Source of the DNA: Rifleibacterium sp035352635
GTDB taxonomy: Bacteria; Muiribacteriota; Ozemobacteria; Ozemobacterales; Ozemobacteraceae
Reading direction: 5' to 3'
NCBI GenBank assembly: GCA_035352635.1
Contig: DAOPYA010000008.1
Span: 3,553 to 67,552 of the forward strand
DNA: 64,000 nucleotides
The translations under genes and the position numbers were made by a program. Shown in pieces: positions 8,921 through 18,127 of this stretch. The first letter of the stretch is position 1. Every line of letters starts with the position of its first letter. The notes beneath the pieces were generated by a model that was given only the letters and a program-made list of their open reading frames with translations, was not told where the DNA came from and searched no databases.

Positions 8921-9747
8921 TGTTGCATAATCAGATGTTTTTTTGTCTTTCCAGGTTCAGGCTCGCATTGCTTGTTTTGTTTCTGCTGGCCCGTCTGGCG
9001 CTTCTGCCCGCCCAGGCTGGTGAGATTGCTACCTTTACAGCCGAAGCCCTCTTTGACAACATGGAAAAGCGCACTGAAAAAATTACAGCGATGGCGGCCG
9101 ATGTGATCATGCAGAACGCCGATGCTGGCAAGAGCGTCACTCTGTCGATCAAGAACCCTGATAAATTCATGATCATTTTTGCCGACGAATCGGTCAAGGT
9201 GTATTTCAATGGCCAGAAACTCTGGATCTACGTAGCGACCATCAATGAGGTGTTTTACCATTTTTCTGAGACGGGCGGCTTTTCTGCCTATTTTTCATGG
9301 TTTAACCCCAAAAAGCTCTTTACCAATCTGACCCGCAAAACCCTGTTTTCATTTTTTAAAATTGAACCACTTAAAACCGAAACGCTGCCATCGGGCGAAG
9401 CATTGCTTTATCTGCGCTTCAACCCGAAGATGGAAGCGGTTTTTCGTAACGTGTTTGATATCGGTTTTTATGATATGGTATTTTCCAACCGCGATTACCT
9501 GCCGGCCAAGGTGATTGAATACAACCAGAAGGGCGAAGAACGTGGCCGCCTGATGGTTCTTAAGTATAAATTGAATGAGGATATTCCCGACAGCAGCTTT
9601 GAATACAAGGTTCCAGATGGTGTTGCCATGGTTCCGATAACTGTGGTTCTTGCCCAGAAACTTGAAGAGTATGCGCGGGCGTTGATCGGCAGACTGGGCG
9701 AGGTTGCTGATGATATGAAAAATCGAATTTTAAACTGGAGTTTCTGA
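8917..9747 (+). CDS. LolA-like periplasmic lipoprotein carrier/localisation protein
   Basis: A 276-residue exported protein. The signal peptide ends around LLPAQAGEIA. After it comes a LolA-type half-barrel pattern: F-x-x-M-x-x-R-T-x-K-I-x-A-M-x-A-D-V, then K-N-P-D-K-F-M-I-I-F, V-K-V-Y-F-N-G-Q-K-L-W-I-Y, and later YNQKGEERGRL with a VPDGVAMV tail. LolA and LolB-like proteins carry lipoproteins across the periplasm; DUF4292- or MucB-type relatives are alternatives. The start overlaps the upstream stop by four bases (ATGA), and a second ATG follows immediately at 8920. The next gene starts two bases after its stop. Confidence 0.7.
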   Translation: MMLHNQMFFCLSRFRLALLVLFLLARLALLPAQAGEIATFTAEALFDNMEKRTEKITAMAADVIMQNADAGKSVTLSIKNPDKFMIIFADESVKVYFNGQKLWIYVATINEVFYHFSETGGFSAYFSWFNPKKLFTNLTRKTLFSFFKIEPLKTETLPSGEALLYLRFNPKMEAVFRNVFDIGFYDMVFSNRDYLPAKVIEYNQKGEERGRLMVLKYKLNEDIPDSSFEYKVPDGVAMVPITVVLAQKLEEYARALIGRLGEVADDMKNRILNWSF

Positions 9748-9748
9748 A

Positions 9749-10951
9749 ATGCCGGAATTCAGGAAAAAGTTGACCGCCAGGGAAATCGACAAGGGTGCCA
9801 TCACCTGGGACACCGCGCAAGACGCGGAAGTTAGAGCTATTATTCCGCAAAGTCTGGTTTTTGATATGGTTGTTGATGGCCAGGAAATTGCCAATCTTTC
9901 TGTAGAATGGGATAAACGGAGCCTTTTTATCGGCGAAGTGCTGACCATGGCTGTTCCTGAATCAGAGATCGTGTTGACTTCTACCCGGGAACGCGGTGGT
10001 GTTGTCGGCTGCCAGATTTTTGCCCCCCAGGAAAAAATGGTAATCAGAAAACGCCTGTCGCACCAGGAGCACAGCGGTCGTTACCTGAAATGGTTTGCTC
10101 GTGAAGACGAGTTATATAACCGCCTCTTTTCATTCAAAGAAGGTTTTGAGATTGAAATCAGCGGCAAGCGCATGCAGGGTCGGGCGCCTGATTTTGAAAA
10201 GCGCAAGATAATCATTGGCGATCTGCTTCGGGTATTTTCACCCGGTGATGACCTGCTGATTAAATGGAAACAGAATGAGATGCCAGTTCTGGTAATCAAG
10301 CGCGAAGAACAGGTCGAAAAAGGGCAGCTTGACGGCACTACCCCGTTGCGTTCGCTGGTCACCAGACTTCTGGCACGGCCGCTTGGCGAATTCAACGAAG
10401 GCGAAGTCAAAGGTTTGATTGTGCTTCTCGAAGAGAACAAAAAGCTCTGGGAGCGCATTGTTGTGATGCAGGAAGAAAACCGCCGCCTCAAAGAGCAGGT
10501 TAATATGATTGAATCACTTTTTGAGCAGTTCACTTCGAATAGTTTTTTCAATTCAAAGCGTGAATTTGAAATCTGGGTTGCTGCGCACATCAGCCTTTTT
10601 GAGAAGGGGCTGCGCATTATCCATAAAAATTATACTGTTTCAATGACTGGCGAAAGAAAACGGCGCATTGATCTGCTCTGCCAGGATCGCAAAGGGGTTC
10701 TGATGGTGGTGCAGATTCTTTATAGCCCTGAACCGGTGCAGATCAGCGAGGCTCTTGATCTTATGGATCATCTTCGGGCCAATACGAGTTCGTTTGGCAG
10801 CGAAGTAACCGGTGGGCAGTTCAAATCCGCTGATATTCGCGGCATGATCATTGCCAATTACGAACGGACCGATCTGGTTGAACATTGTCTGCAGCGAAGC
10901 GTCAAGCTTTGTCTGGTTAAAAGTGGCTGCCTGATTGACGTTCTGGAGTAA
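9749..10951 (+). CDS. Unknown protein with coiled coil and degenerate PD-(D/E)XK-like C-terminal domain
   Basis: A 400-residue soluble protein of unknown role. The N-terminal ~190 residues are beta-rich and could hold one or two small barrel domains, resembling flagellar or PilZ-like regulators only in general character. A leucine-rich coiled coil occupies ~225-265 (EENKKLWERIVVMQEENRRL). The C-terminal ~140 residues resemble NucS/DUF91-type nuclease folds: RRIDLLCQDRKGVLMVVQ near residue 305 matches the strand-turn-strand carrying the catalytic Asp. However, the usual E-x-K is replaced by Q-I-L, so cleavage activity is doubtful. It begins two bases after the LolA-like stop and abuts the next gene. 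Confidence 0.6.
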   Translation: MPEFRKKLTAREIDKGAITWDTAQDAEVRAIIPQSLVFDMVVDGQEIANLSVEWDKRSLFIGEVLTMAVPESEIVLTSTRERGGVVGCQIFAPQEKMVIRKRLSHQEHSGRYLKWFAREDELYNRLFSFKEGFEIEISGKRMQGRAPDFEKRKIIIGDLLRVFSPGDDLLIKWKQNEMPVLVIKREEQVEKGQLDGTTPLRSLVTRLLARPLGEFNEGEVKGLIVLLEENKKLWERIVVMQEENRRLKEQVNMIESLFEQFTSNSFFNSKREFEIWVAAHISLFEKGLRIIHKNYTVSMTGERKRRIDLLCQDRKGVLMVVQILYSPEPVQISEALDLMDHLRANTSSFGSEVTGGQFKSADIRGMIIANYERTDLVEHCLQRSVKLCLVKSGCLIDVLE

Positions 10952-10955
10952 AACA

Positions 10956-13439
10956 TTGAAAGAAAATCAGAACAGTCAATGGGTAAACGACCTGAGAAGA
11001 GAACACCTCAGGGGTTCTACCCGTAACCCGGGCGCTGCTGCTCTCATGTCTTTTTTCGTCATGGGGCTGGGGCAGATTTATGCGGGCCATATCGACCGGG
11101 GCATGATGCTGATGAGTGTTTATTTTGGCGGCATTTTCGCGGCTTTCAGCACCTATCACGGCGGAATCATTTATAATGCGGTTTTCCCGATGCTGGGTGC
11201 TCATCTGATGGTTATCGCCACCTACGTTCTTTCGGTTGTTTTTATTCTTCTCTGGATCTACAACATCAAGGATGCCTATTATCTTTCGCTCTTCAGCAGT
11301 TTCAGAGACTGGTTTGAAGTCGAACGCGTTCTTCTGCCGATTTTGCAGAACCCAACCGCCGGTCTGTTGCGCGAGCACTCGAGAGCGACCGGTTTGCTGA
11401 CCCAGCATCCCCAGGCGCAAACTAATGCCGCCGCGGTTCATGAAGTGTCGCCTTCGCCGGTTTTGTCTGAGTCACATGAAGACGCCGATATTGTCGTCGA
11501 AGTTGCAAAGACGGCCAGCACGGCTGATACAGATGGTAAAGATACCGAAGACACCGAAGACACCGAAGACACCGAAGACTTTGAACCGGGCCAGGTGATT
11601 TATTCAGCGGATTTTGGCGCCATGAAAGTATCTGGCCAGTCGTGGAAAATTTATGTCGGTCTGGTGATGATTTTTATTCTTGTCGGGCTATGGCTCGATA
11701 AAAGTGGCTCAGAAGGGCGTTTTGAGCAGAATACTCACTTTGCGGTAGCTGCCGATATGAGGCCGGCGGGCAAAGCAGCTGGCGGTGCCCCGTCGGTGCT
11801 GCCGGTCGCCGGGTCTGCGATGCAGTCGAATGAGGTCGTTGCGGTCGAGAATCCCGCCCCGGCGGTTCCGGTCGTTGTCGAGCCTCCGGCCGAAGTTGAT
11901 GTCAGCGAAGTTCCTGCTGCTGCGCCTCCTTTTGTCAGCGGCATTGAAATGGTTAAAGCGGGTAATTACCCTGAGGCAGCAAGGCTTTTCGTCGAAGATC
12001 TTGCGACCAACGAGCCTGATAAAGGGCAGTGGCGTATCATTCTGAATTCATTTTATCGTGCCGACGATATGGTTGCTTATGAACTCAATCTCAGACGCTA
12101 TCTCGAAACCTATCATGACGATACCCAGGCCTGGCTGAATCTTGGTAAGTTGCTCTACGACCGCTCAGAGCTCGCTCAGGCTTCGCAGGCGATCATGAAG
12201 GGTCTGCGTTCTGACGCCGAGAATGTCAGGGGCAATTATCTGCTTGGTTCGATCTATCTTGATCTGAAGCTGTTTCCAGAATCTGTTGCCGCCCTCGAAA
12301 AGGCGGTGGCCCTTGAACCTTTGAATATTGATTTTAACCGGCAGCTTGCCAGGGCTTTGTCGATGGCCGGCCGACCGGCTGAGGCCCGCCGTTATTTTCA
12401 GCGAATCCTGAGTCTTGCTCCTGATGATGCTGAAGCACGGCAGAACATTGATGTCAGCCCGGTTACAGGTGACAGTGTCGTCGTTGTGCAGGGCAAAGGC
12501 AGTGAACGCCTGGTCGAAAAGCAGACTGCCGAAACCCTCGATCTGCCCGTTTCCGGAAAGATTCTTTTCGAGGCTGGCAGCGAAAATTCAACAGCAATTG
12601 TCGAGCCTGCCGCTCGTGTCATTTCCCCTGCAGTGGCCGTTGCAGCGCCGGTGGCCGCGCCAGTTAAGACTACGATCGTCCCTGCTGCTGAGCCAGCGAT
12701 AGTGGTCGCAGCAGCCACCCCGGTTCCCGAAAAAATGGTTGATAAACCAGTTAAGCCGGTCGCGATGGCACCTGTTCAGGCGTCTTTGCCGGTCGGCAAG
12801 GTCATTCAGGCAGCGCCATCAGTCGTTGAAGAGCCAGCAGTCGTCACAGACAAAAAAAGAGCCGAACAGATGAGAAAAGCCGGGCTTGCTCCTGACGAGG
12901 CTGTTCGCGAGCCAGGGAGCGAACTGTTCCGTGATTCAGTAGCTCAAGAAGTTGATCCGGACGCAGTCAAAAAGAAGATTGAAGAATTTCGCAAAAAAGG
13001 GGCTGCCGAATTTTCGCGCGGCAAATGGGAAGCGGCCCTGCCTAACTATCTTGAAGTGCTGAAGCTCACGAAAGATGCCCAGACCTACGACATGATCGGT
13101 GTTATTTTTGAGAAGCTGTCGATGCATAAAGATGCGTTTGATGCGATCGAGCGTTCATACAAGCTTGGCCGCCGCGATTCGGTAACCTTGACCCGGCTCG
13201 GTCGACTTGCTGAAACCACCGGTAATTTCGCCAAAGGCGAGCAGTATCTGCGGCAGGCTCTTGAAATCAGCCCGCACCGAATCGACCTGCGCATTCGTTA
13301 TGCGAAATGCCTGGAAGCAAACGGAAAGGCCAGCCAGGCGATTGCTGAACTTGAAAAAATAGCCCGGGCCGGTGGCGATTCATACGCTTTGAAGCGTCGC
13401 GCCGAGCTTGAAATCAACAGAATTAAGGCCGCAAAGTAA
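10956..13439 (+). CDS. Large membrane TPR protein with N-terminal TM2-like region
   Basis: An 827-residue protein. The TTG at 10956 is preferred because GGAG lies seven bases upstream. The N-terminus (~25-110) has a TM2/DUF5683-like signature (NPGAAALMSFFVMGLGQIYAG) with several membrane helices. A charged linker with a Asp-Thr-Glu repeat follows, then another membrane helix (YVGLVMIFILVGLWL) near residue 235. Beyond that is a Pro/Ala/Val-rich periplasmic spacer, a TPR block (~335-495), a second Ala/Pro/Val-rich spacer, and a final TPR block (~670-815). This alternation of flexible spacers and TPR suggests an envelope-spanning scaffold. It closes the run that begins at 8105. No partner is identified. 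Confidence 0.7.
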   Translation: MKENQNSQWVNDLRREHLRGSTRNPGAAALMSFFVMGLGQIYAGHIDRGMMLMSVYFGGIFAAFSTYHGGIIYNAVFPMLGAHLMVIATYVLSVVFILLWIYNIKDAYYLSLFSSFRDWFEVERVLLPILQNPTAGLLREHSRATGLLTQHPQAQTNAAAVHEVSPSPVLSESHEDADIVVEVAKTASTADTDGKDTEDTEDTEDTEDFEPGQVIYSADFGAMKVSGQSWKIYVGLVMIFILVGLWLDKSGSEGRFEQNTHFAVAADMRPAGKAAGGAPSVLPVAGSAMQSNEVVAVENPAPAVPVVVEPPAEVDVSEVPAAAPPFVSGIEMVKAGNYPEAARLFVEDLATNEPDKGQWRIILNSFYRADDMVAYELNLRRYLETYHDDTQAWLNLGKLLYDRSELAQASQAIMKGLRSDAENVRGNYLLGSIYLDLKLFPESVAALEKAVALEPLNIDFNRQLARALSMAGRPAEARRYFQRILSLAPDDAEARQNIDVSPVTGDSVVVVQGKGSERLVEKQTAETLDLPVSGKILFEAGSENSTAIVEPAARVISPAVAVAAPVAAPVKTTIVPAAEPAIVVAAATPVPEKMVDKPVKPVAMAPVQASLPVGKVIQAAPSVVEEPAVVTDKKRAEQMRKAGLAPDEAVREPGSELFRDSVAQEVDPDAVKKKIEEFRKKGAAEFSRGKWEAALPNYLEVLKLTKDAQTYDMIGVIFEKLSMHKDAFDAIERSYKLGRRDSVTLTRLGRLAETTGNFAKGEQYLRQALEISPHRIDLRIRYAKCLEANGKASQAIAELEKIARAGGDSYALKRRAELEINRIKAAK
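11541..11576 (+). repeat. In-frame 9-bp tandem repeat (Asp-Thr-Glu)
   Basis: Four copies of the unit GAYACCGAA run without interruption and encode Asp-Thr-Glu four times inside the TPR membrane protein. The copies are nearly identical at the DNA level, so copy number can change by slippage without shifting frame. Confidence 0.9.
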
Positions 13440-13456
13440 GGCCGGGAAACACTTTT

Positions 13457-14458
13457 ATGCCAGAATCATCATTTGAAGCAGTTGCCCAGGAATTAGCCAA
13501 TTTTCAGAGCAGTCTTGAATCTTTGCAGAAACTGGCCTCTGCAATTCAAAGCCCTGCCGAAACCCGTGGGGCAGTTTCTGACCGGCTTGATGACCTCGAA
13601 AACATCATTCTGGCCGTTTCTGCCATGAACCCGCGCATCGCTCCAAAAGCGAAAAGTGCTTTTGACAGCCTTCGAGAAGCTATCCAGGGGGATCCAACCC
13701 TCAGCCCCGAAAATGCGGTGCAGATGTTCGAAAGGCTTTCAACGCAGGCTGATAACATTGTCAGGCGTATCCGGGGCATTTTAAGCGCCAGCCGTGAGCA
13801 AACCGGTGTCAGCCAGGCTGATGGTATCATTGGCGCCCAGGAAGAAGAACGCAAGCGAATTTCGCGTGAAATTCATGATGGCCCCGCTCAAACGCTTGCC
13901 AGTCTGACCATGCGCATCGATTACTGCATTGAACAGCACACTGACGATGAAAAACTCGTGGCTGAACTGCATGAGCTTAAAGATTCGGTGATCAGGAGTC
14001 TGAAGGATATCAGACGCTTTATTTTCGACCTGCGCCCCATGGCCCTTGATGACCTCGGCTTGATACCAACTCTTGAGCAGTTTATCAGCGGTTTTAAAGC
14101 GAGAACTGGCGTTTCGGTATATGTCGAAGTCGAGGGAACCCGGGTGAAAATCGGCGGCGACCGCGAGCTTGCGGTTTTCAGAGTGATTCAGGAAGCGGCC
14201 AACAATGCCGTTAAGCATGCGTCAGCCAGCTCAGTTCATATTTTTCTCAACTTTGACGATCCGAAAAACCGCTTAGCGGTGGTTATCAAAGATGACGGCA
14301 AGGGTTTTGACGTTTCTGAAACCCGAAAAAAGTATGGAACCTTGAAAAAGCTTGGTCTGATAAGCATGGAAGAACGAGTGCGCTTTGCCGGGGGTGAATT
14401 TCATATCGTTTCTGACCCGGGCACCGGCACGGTCGTTTCTTTCTGGATACCGGTTTAA
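13457..14458 (+). CDS. Cytosolic sensor histidine kinase, NarL/DegS type (HisKA_3)
   Basis: A 333-residue kinase without membrane helices. The N-terminal ~125 residues are helical and probably dimerise or sense, as in DegS. The dimerisation and phosphoacceptor motif is EEERKRISREIHDGPAQTLA with His140. Then come IRRFIFDLRPMALDDLGLIP and an HATPase domain with VFRVIQEAANNAVKHA, DDGKGF and GLISMEERV, ending in GTGTVVSFWIP. Kinases of this class normally pair with a LuxR-type response regulator, but none lies in the window; the neighbouring regulator is NtrC type. It begins 17 bases after the TPR protein and is followed closely by another kinase. Confidence 0.9.
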   Translation: MPESSFEAVAQELANFQSSLESLQKLASAIQSPAETRGAVSDRLDDLENIILAVSAMNPRIAPKAKSAFDSLREAIQGDPTLSPENAVQMFERLSTQADNIVRRIRGILSASREQTGVSQADGIIGAQEEERKRISREIHDGPAQTLASLTMRIDYCIEQHTDDEKLVAELHELKDSVIRSLKDIRRFIFDLRPMALDDLGLIPTLEQFISGFKARTGVSVYVEVEGTRVKIGGDRELAVFRVIQEAANNAVKHASASSVHIFLNFDDPKNRLAVVIKDDGKGFDVSETRKKYGTLKKLGLISMEERVRFAGGEFHIVSDPGTGTVVSFWIPV

Positions 14459-14469
14459 AGGGCAAAAGC

Positions 14470-16713
14470 ATGTTTCCGAAAACTCTACAGGGCAGGTTCC
14501 TTTTTTTGTTCGGCACCCTGATTTTTATTACCAATGCTTTTCTGGCAGTGGGCGGGTTTTCGCGTGAACGGATCGCTATGGCCGAAGAAGCAATGAATTC
14601 GGCTGTTTCCCTGGGTAATCTTTTGCGGCGGCCCGCCCAGCAGTTTTTAGCTTTGGGGCAATCTGAAGCACTTGATAATATTTTTACCGGCAGATCTGGT
14701 GTGGATGCTGAGTTGAAGCTGACTCTCTACGACACCAACTGGTGGAAAAAGTGGGGCGACGATGCTCGCGTTCCTCCTGCCGGTTTTCCTGACATCAATA
14801 CGGTGGCTGACCTTGAAAGTCATGCTGGCTCGGGCCAGACCTACCGTGAGGTTTTTTTCAAGGTCATTGTCGATGGAAACCTTGCCGGTATGATCGGGGT
14901 CGGCATTCCGGCTGTCTGGCAACAGAGAGCGGGCGAGAGCGCCAGCGCCTTTGCCGGATTACTTGTGCTCAGCATGATTCTGGGCCTTCTGGTGGCACTT
15001 TTTGCTTCAAATAGCATTCTCGAGCCTTTGAACGACCTGATGACCGGCATTGATGAATTTGGTCGCGGCGATTATTCAGTCCGGGTTCAGGCTAAAGGCT
15101 CCGGCGAACTCAAGAATCTCGGCGATTCGTTTAACCGCATGGCCGTTACCGTTCAAGAAACCTTCAAGGAGAATCTGGTTAGAAACCGCGCGAATGACGA
15201 GAAACTCCAGGAATTATGGGAAATTTATGAATTGATGCGCAAGATGACCCTGCACATTGAGTTCAGCGAGATTCTCGAGAAATTCCTCGAAAAGGCGCAA
15301 ACGCTTTCATTCAGCTCTTTTGGGCAGATTGTTCTGCAAAATCGCCGTAATTTTCGTTTTGAGGGCGTGGTTAATGTGCATGGCGAAAAATTCCTCAAAG
15401 ACAGTCTGCTCGAAAATGCCGTGAATAATTGCTTTCTCAGTCGAAGCATCGGCGAAACCCAGTGTGACGGGGTATCGATCATCTGCATCCCTCTGGTTGC
15501 CGGGCAGCGTATGAATGGGGTCATGTTGCTTGCCAAAAATGATCCCGGTGGTTATTCGGAAGGGGTGCGCCGTTTTCTCGAAACCATTGCGCCGGTTCTC
15601 GCCGCGCTGGTCGAGAATGCCTCGCTCTATGATGAGCTCGCTGAATGGAATCACTGGATGAAAAATATTCTGGCCAGTATCACTCAGGGGCTGGTTGCCG
15701 TTGACTTTAAAAAGCGGTTTCTGGTTGGTAACGAACAGATGTCGGCATTGTTCGGTGTTAAGGATTTTGATTTTGCCGCTGGCGGCCTCGATGAATTTTG
15801 TTCAAAACTTGAAGATCAGACTTTTGCCGCGGCCCTTCTGGCTGAGGTTGCCACCTACACTTCACCGGGTCAAGCTTCGGCGGTTGCGCAGCAGAAATCT
15901 GAGAAGATTCTGCCCTGTGACGATGGTCAGTCGCGTCGCCAGATAAAGGTGCAGTTGTTTCCGCTGCTTGAAGAGACTGAATTGAAGGGTTGCGTTCTCT
16001 CGGTCGAAGACGTCACTGACCAGAAAAAAGTTGAACAGCAGATGCTCGAAACTGAAAAATGGGCGGTAATGGGGCGTCTGGCAGCCTCGGTCGCCCATGA
16101 AATAAGAAATCCTCTGGTTGCGATACGCAGCCTGGTAGAAATAATTGGTGAAGAGGTTGAGGGCCAGCTCAAAGAACATGCCAGGGTAATTCTTGGTGAA
16201 GTGTTACGCCTTAATCGCGTGGTTGCCGAGCTTCTCAGCCTTGTTCGCCCTGAAAAAGCAACTTTGCATGACTGCAATCTGGTCGATCTCATCAATGAAC
16301 TGCTGTTACTGGTTCGTTACGAAGCCGCCCGAAACGAAATCAAGCTTAACAAAAATTTCTGCTGCGCTAAATGTTCGGTGCCGATTGACCCCGAGAAGAT
16401 CAAGCAGGCGTTGCTCAACATTCTTCTCAATGCCTACCAGGCAGTCGGCAAGGGCGGCAATGTTGATATTGGTCTTGAAATCAAAGACCATTTTGCGGTG
16501 ATAACAGTGGGCAATGATGGGCCCGCCATTGACGAAGCGATCAGAGCCAAAATTTTTGAGCCCTTTTTTACCACGAAATCAAACGGAACCGGCCTGGGCC
16601 TGGCCATCACCTGCAAGATCGCTGAGCTGCATGGCGGCCGCGTTGAATGTGATTCCAGACCTGGCCGCACCGAATTCAGATTTTATGTTCCCGATGGAGT
16701 TTGCAATGGCTAA
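14470..16713 (+). CDS. Membrane histidine kinase with HAMP, GAF and PAS domains
   Basis: A 747-residue sensor kinase. Two membrane helices (~8-28 and ~158-180) enclose a ~130-residue extracytoplasmic sensor. A HAMP domain follows (ILEPLNDLMTGIDEFGRGDY), then a GAF domain (~255-390), a PAS domain (ILASITQGLVAVDFKKRFL), a HisKA motif VAHEIRNPLVAIRS with His543, and a HATPase domain with NILLNAYQAV and EPFFTTKSNGTGLGLA. This layout is typical of NtrB/AtoS-type kinases that drive sigma54 activators. The NtrC-type regulator downstream starts within its last eight bases, so the pair is almost certainly a two-component system. The stimulus is unknown. Confidence 0.93.
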   Translation: MFPKTLQGRFLFLFGTLIFITNAFLAVGGFSRERIAMAEEAMNSAVSLGNLLRRPAQQFLALGQSEALDNIFTGRSGVDAELKLTLYDTNWWKKWGDDARVPPAGFPDINTVADLESHAGSGQTYREVFFKVIVDGNLAGMIGVGIPAVWQQRAGESASAFAGLLVLSMILGLLVALFASNSILEPLNDLMTGIDEFGRGDYSVRVQAKGSGELKNLGDSFNRMAVTVQETFKENLVRNRANDEKLQELWEIYELMRKMTLHIEFSEILEKFLEKAQTLSFSSFGQIVLQNRRNFRFEGVVNVHGEKFLKDSLLENAVNNCFLSRSIGETQCDGVSIICIPLVAGQRMNGVMLLAKNDPGGYSEGVRRFLETIAPVLAALVENASLYDELAEWNHWMKNILASITQGLVAVDFKKRFLVGNEQMSALFGVKDFDFAAGGLDEFCSKLEDQTFAAALLAEVATYTSPGQASAVAQQKSEKILPCDDGQSRRQIKVQLFPLLEETELKGCVLSVEDVTDQKKVEQQMLETEKWAVMGRLAASVAHEIRNPLVAIRSLVEIIGEEVEGQLKEHARVILGEVLRLNRVVAELLSLVRPEKATLHDCNLVDLINELLLLVRYEAARNEIKLNKNFCCAKCSVPIDPEKIKQALLNILLNAYQAVGKGGNVDIGLEIKDHFAVITVGNDGPAIDEAIRAKIFEPFFTTKSNGTGLGLAITCKIAELHGGRVECDSRPGRTEFRFYVPDGVCNG

Positions 16714-18127
16714 AGTTCAGCAACGAAAAGGCGCAATGCCAAAAATTCTTATCGTTGACGATGAAGAATCGGTTCTTTATACTCTTGAAGCCGTTCTCAG
16801 GCCTGAAGGTTATGCGGTCAGCAAGGCCCATTGCGCCGAAGAGGCCCTTGATTCCTTTCGGAACAATTCTTTTGACCTGGTGATCACCGATCTTACCATG
16901 CCCGGCGACTCAGGGATGGTATTGCTCGAAAAACTGCTGATTGCACGCCCTGAGACTCTTGTAATCATCATAACCGCCTACGGTTCAGAAGCGGTAGCTG
17001 TTGAAGCCATGAAGCGCGGCGCCTATGATTATCTGCCGAAGCCTTTTTCAAATGACGAATTGCGTCTGACGGTTCGCCGGGCGCTCGAAAAGTGTTACCT
17101 GAGAATCGAAAATCAGCAGTTAAAAGACCAGCTGCAACAGCGTGACGGGCTGGCGGCTCTTATAGGTTCAAGTGAATGCATGCAACGGGTCTATGATCTG
17201 GTCGAAAGGGTTGGCCCGAATGACGTTACCGTTCTGATTACCGGTGAATCAGGAACGGGCAAGGAACTCGTCGCCAACGCTCTGCATAGCCTCAGCCCGA
17301 GAAAGGTAAAGCCTTACATCAGGGTAAACTGCGCGGCCTTGCCCGAAAACCTTATCGAAAGCGAGCTGTTCGGCTTCGAACGGGGCGCTTTTACCGGCGC
17401 TCTGAATCGCCGGCTTGGCAAATTTGAGATTGCCGACTCTGGCACGATTTTTCTTGATGAAATCGGCGAGATGAGCATGGCAACCCAGACTAAACTGTTG
17501 CGTATTCTTCAGGAACGCGAATTCGAAAGAATCGGCGGTAACCAGACTATTGCGGTGGATACCCGGGTCATTACCGCCACAAATCGTGATCTGATCAAGG
17601 GAATCAACGAAGGCTCGTTTCGCGAAGACCTCTTTTACCGACTCAATGTAATAAATATTCACCTGCCCCCTCTTCGAGACCGGCTTGGTGATATTCCGGC
17701 CCTGGTCGAGGCTTTCGCGGCTAAATACTGTGAAAAGCTGCACCGCAAGCCTCTGCAGTTCTCTGACCAGTTCATGGGCAGGCTGATGCAATACAGCTGG
17801 CCTGGTAATGTGCGAGAACTTCAGAATCTAATCGAAAAAGTCATTATTCTTGAGGACGAGAGCGTTTTTCAGAATGACTCGCAGCGGTTTCATCTAAGGT
17901 CTAAGCTCGAAAACGAAAAATTCATCGAAGAAGGCATGCTTGCTATGCAATACAAGGAAGCCAAAGAAATTCTTCTTAAGACTTTTGAACGGAAATATTT
18001 TGAAAGCCTGCTCGATAAGGCCACCGGAAACATTTCTGAAGCGGCGCGACTGGCCGGTATGCACAGAAAAAATCTGTATCTGAAACTCAAAGAACTCAAT
18101 CTGGCCCGATCAGGCATGGAAGACTAA
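16706..18127 (+). CDS. NtrC-family sigma54-dependent response regulator
   Basis: A 473-residue regulator. The receiver domain (~12-125) has phosphoacceptor Asp62 in FDLVITDLTMPGDSG. The AAA+ central domain has Walker A GESGTGKE near residue 179, the sigma54-contacting FERGAFTGA near 228, and Walker B as FLDEIGEM. A Fis-type helix-turn-helix ends the protein (GNISEAARLAGMHRKNLYLK). The intact GAFTGA predicts real sigma54 activation. Start choice: the ATG at 16706 has GGAG six bases upstream and overlaps the kinase stop by eight bases; ATG 16736 is an alternative. Its stop codon overlaps that of the converging kinase gene. Target promoters were not identified in the window. Confidence 0.95.
   Translation: MAKVQQRKGAMPKILIVDDEESVLYTLEAVLRPEGYAVSKAHCAEEALDSFRNNSFDLVITDLTMPGDSGMVLLEKLLIARPETLVIIITAYGSEAVAVEAMKRGAYDYLPKPFSNDELRLTVRRALEKCYLRIENQQLKDQLQQRDGLAALIGSSECMQRVYDLVERVGPNDVTVLITGESGTGKELVANALHSLSPRKVKPYIRVNCAALPENLIESELFGFERGAFTGALNRRLGKFEIADSGTIFLDEIGEMSMATQTKLLRILQEREFERIGGNQTIAVDTRVITATNRDLIKGINEGSFREDLFYRLNVINIHLPPLRDRLGDIPALVEAFAAKYCEKLHRKPLQFSDQFMGRLMQYSWPGNVRELQNLIEKVIILEDESVFQNDSQRFHLRSKLENEKFIEEGMLAMQYKEAKEILLKTFERKYFESLLDKATGNISEAARLAGMHRKNLYLKLKELNLARSGMED

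Noticed and set aside
11541..11580. Short tandem repeat considered as a CRISPR-like or replication iteron
   Set aside because: Units are 9 bp, contiguous and in frame, with no spacers, so it is an ordinary coding repeat.
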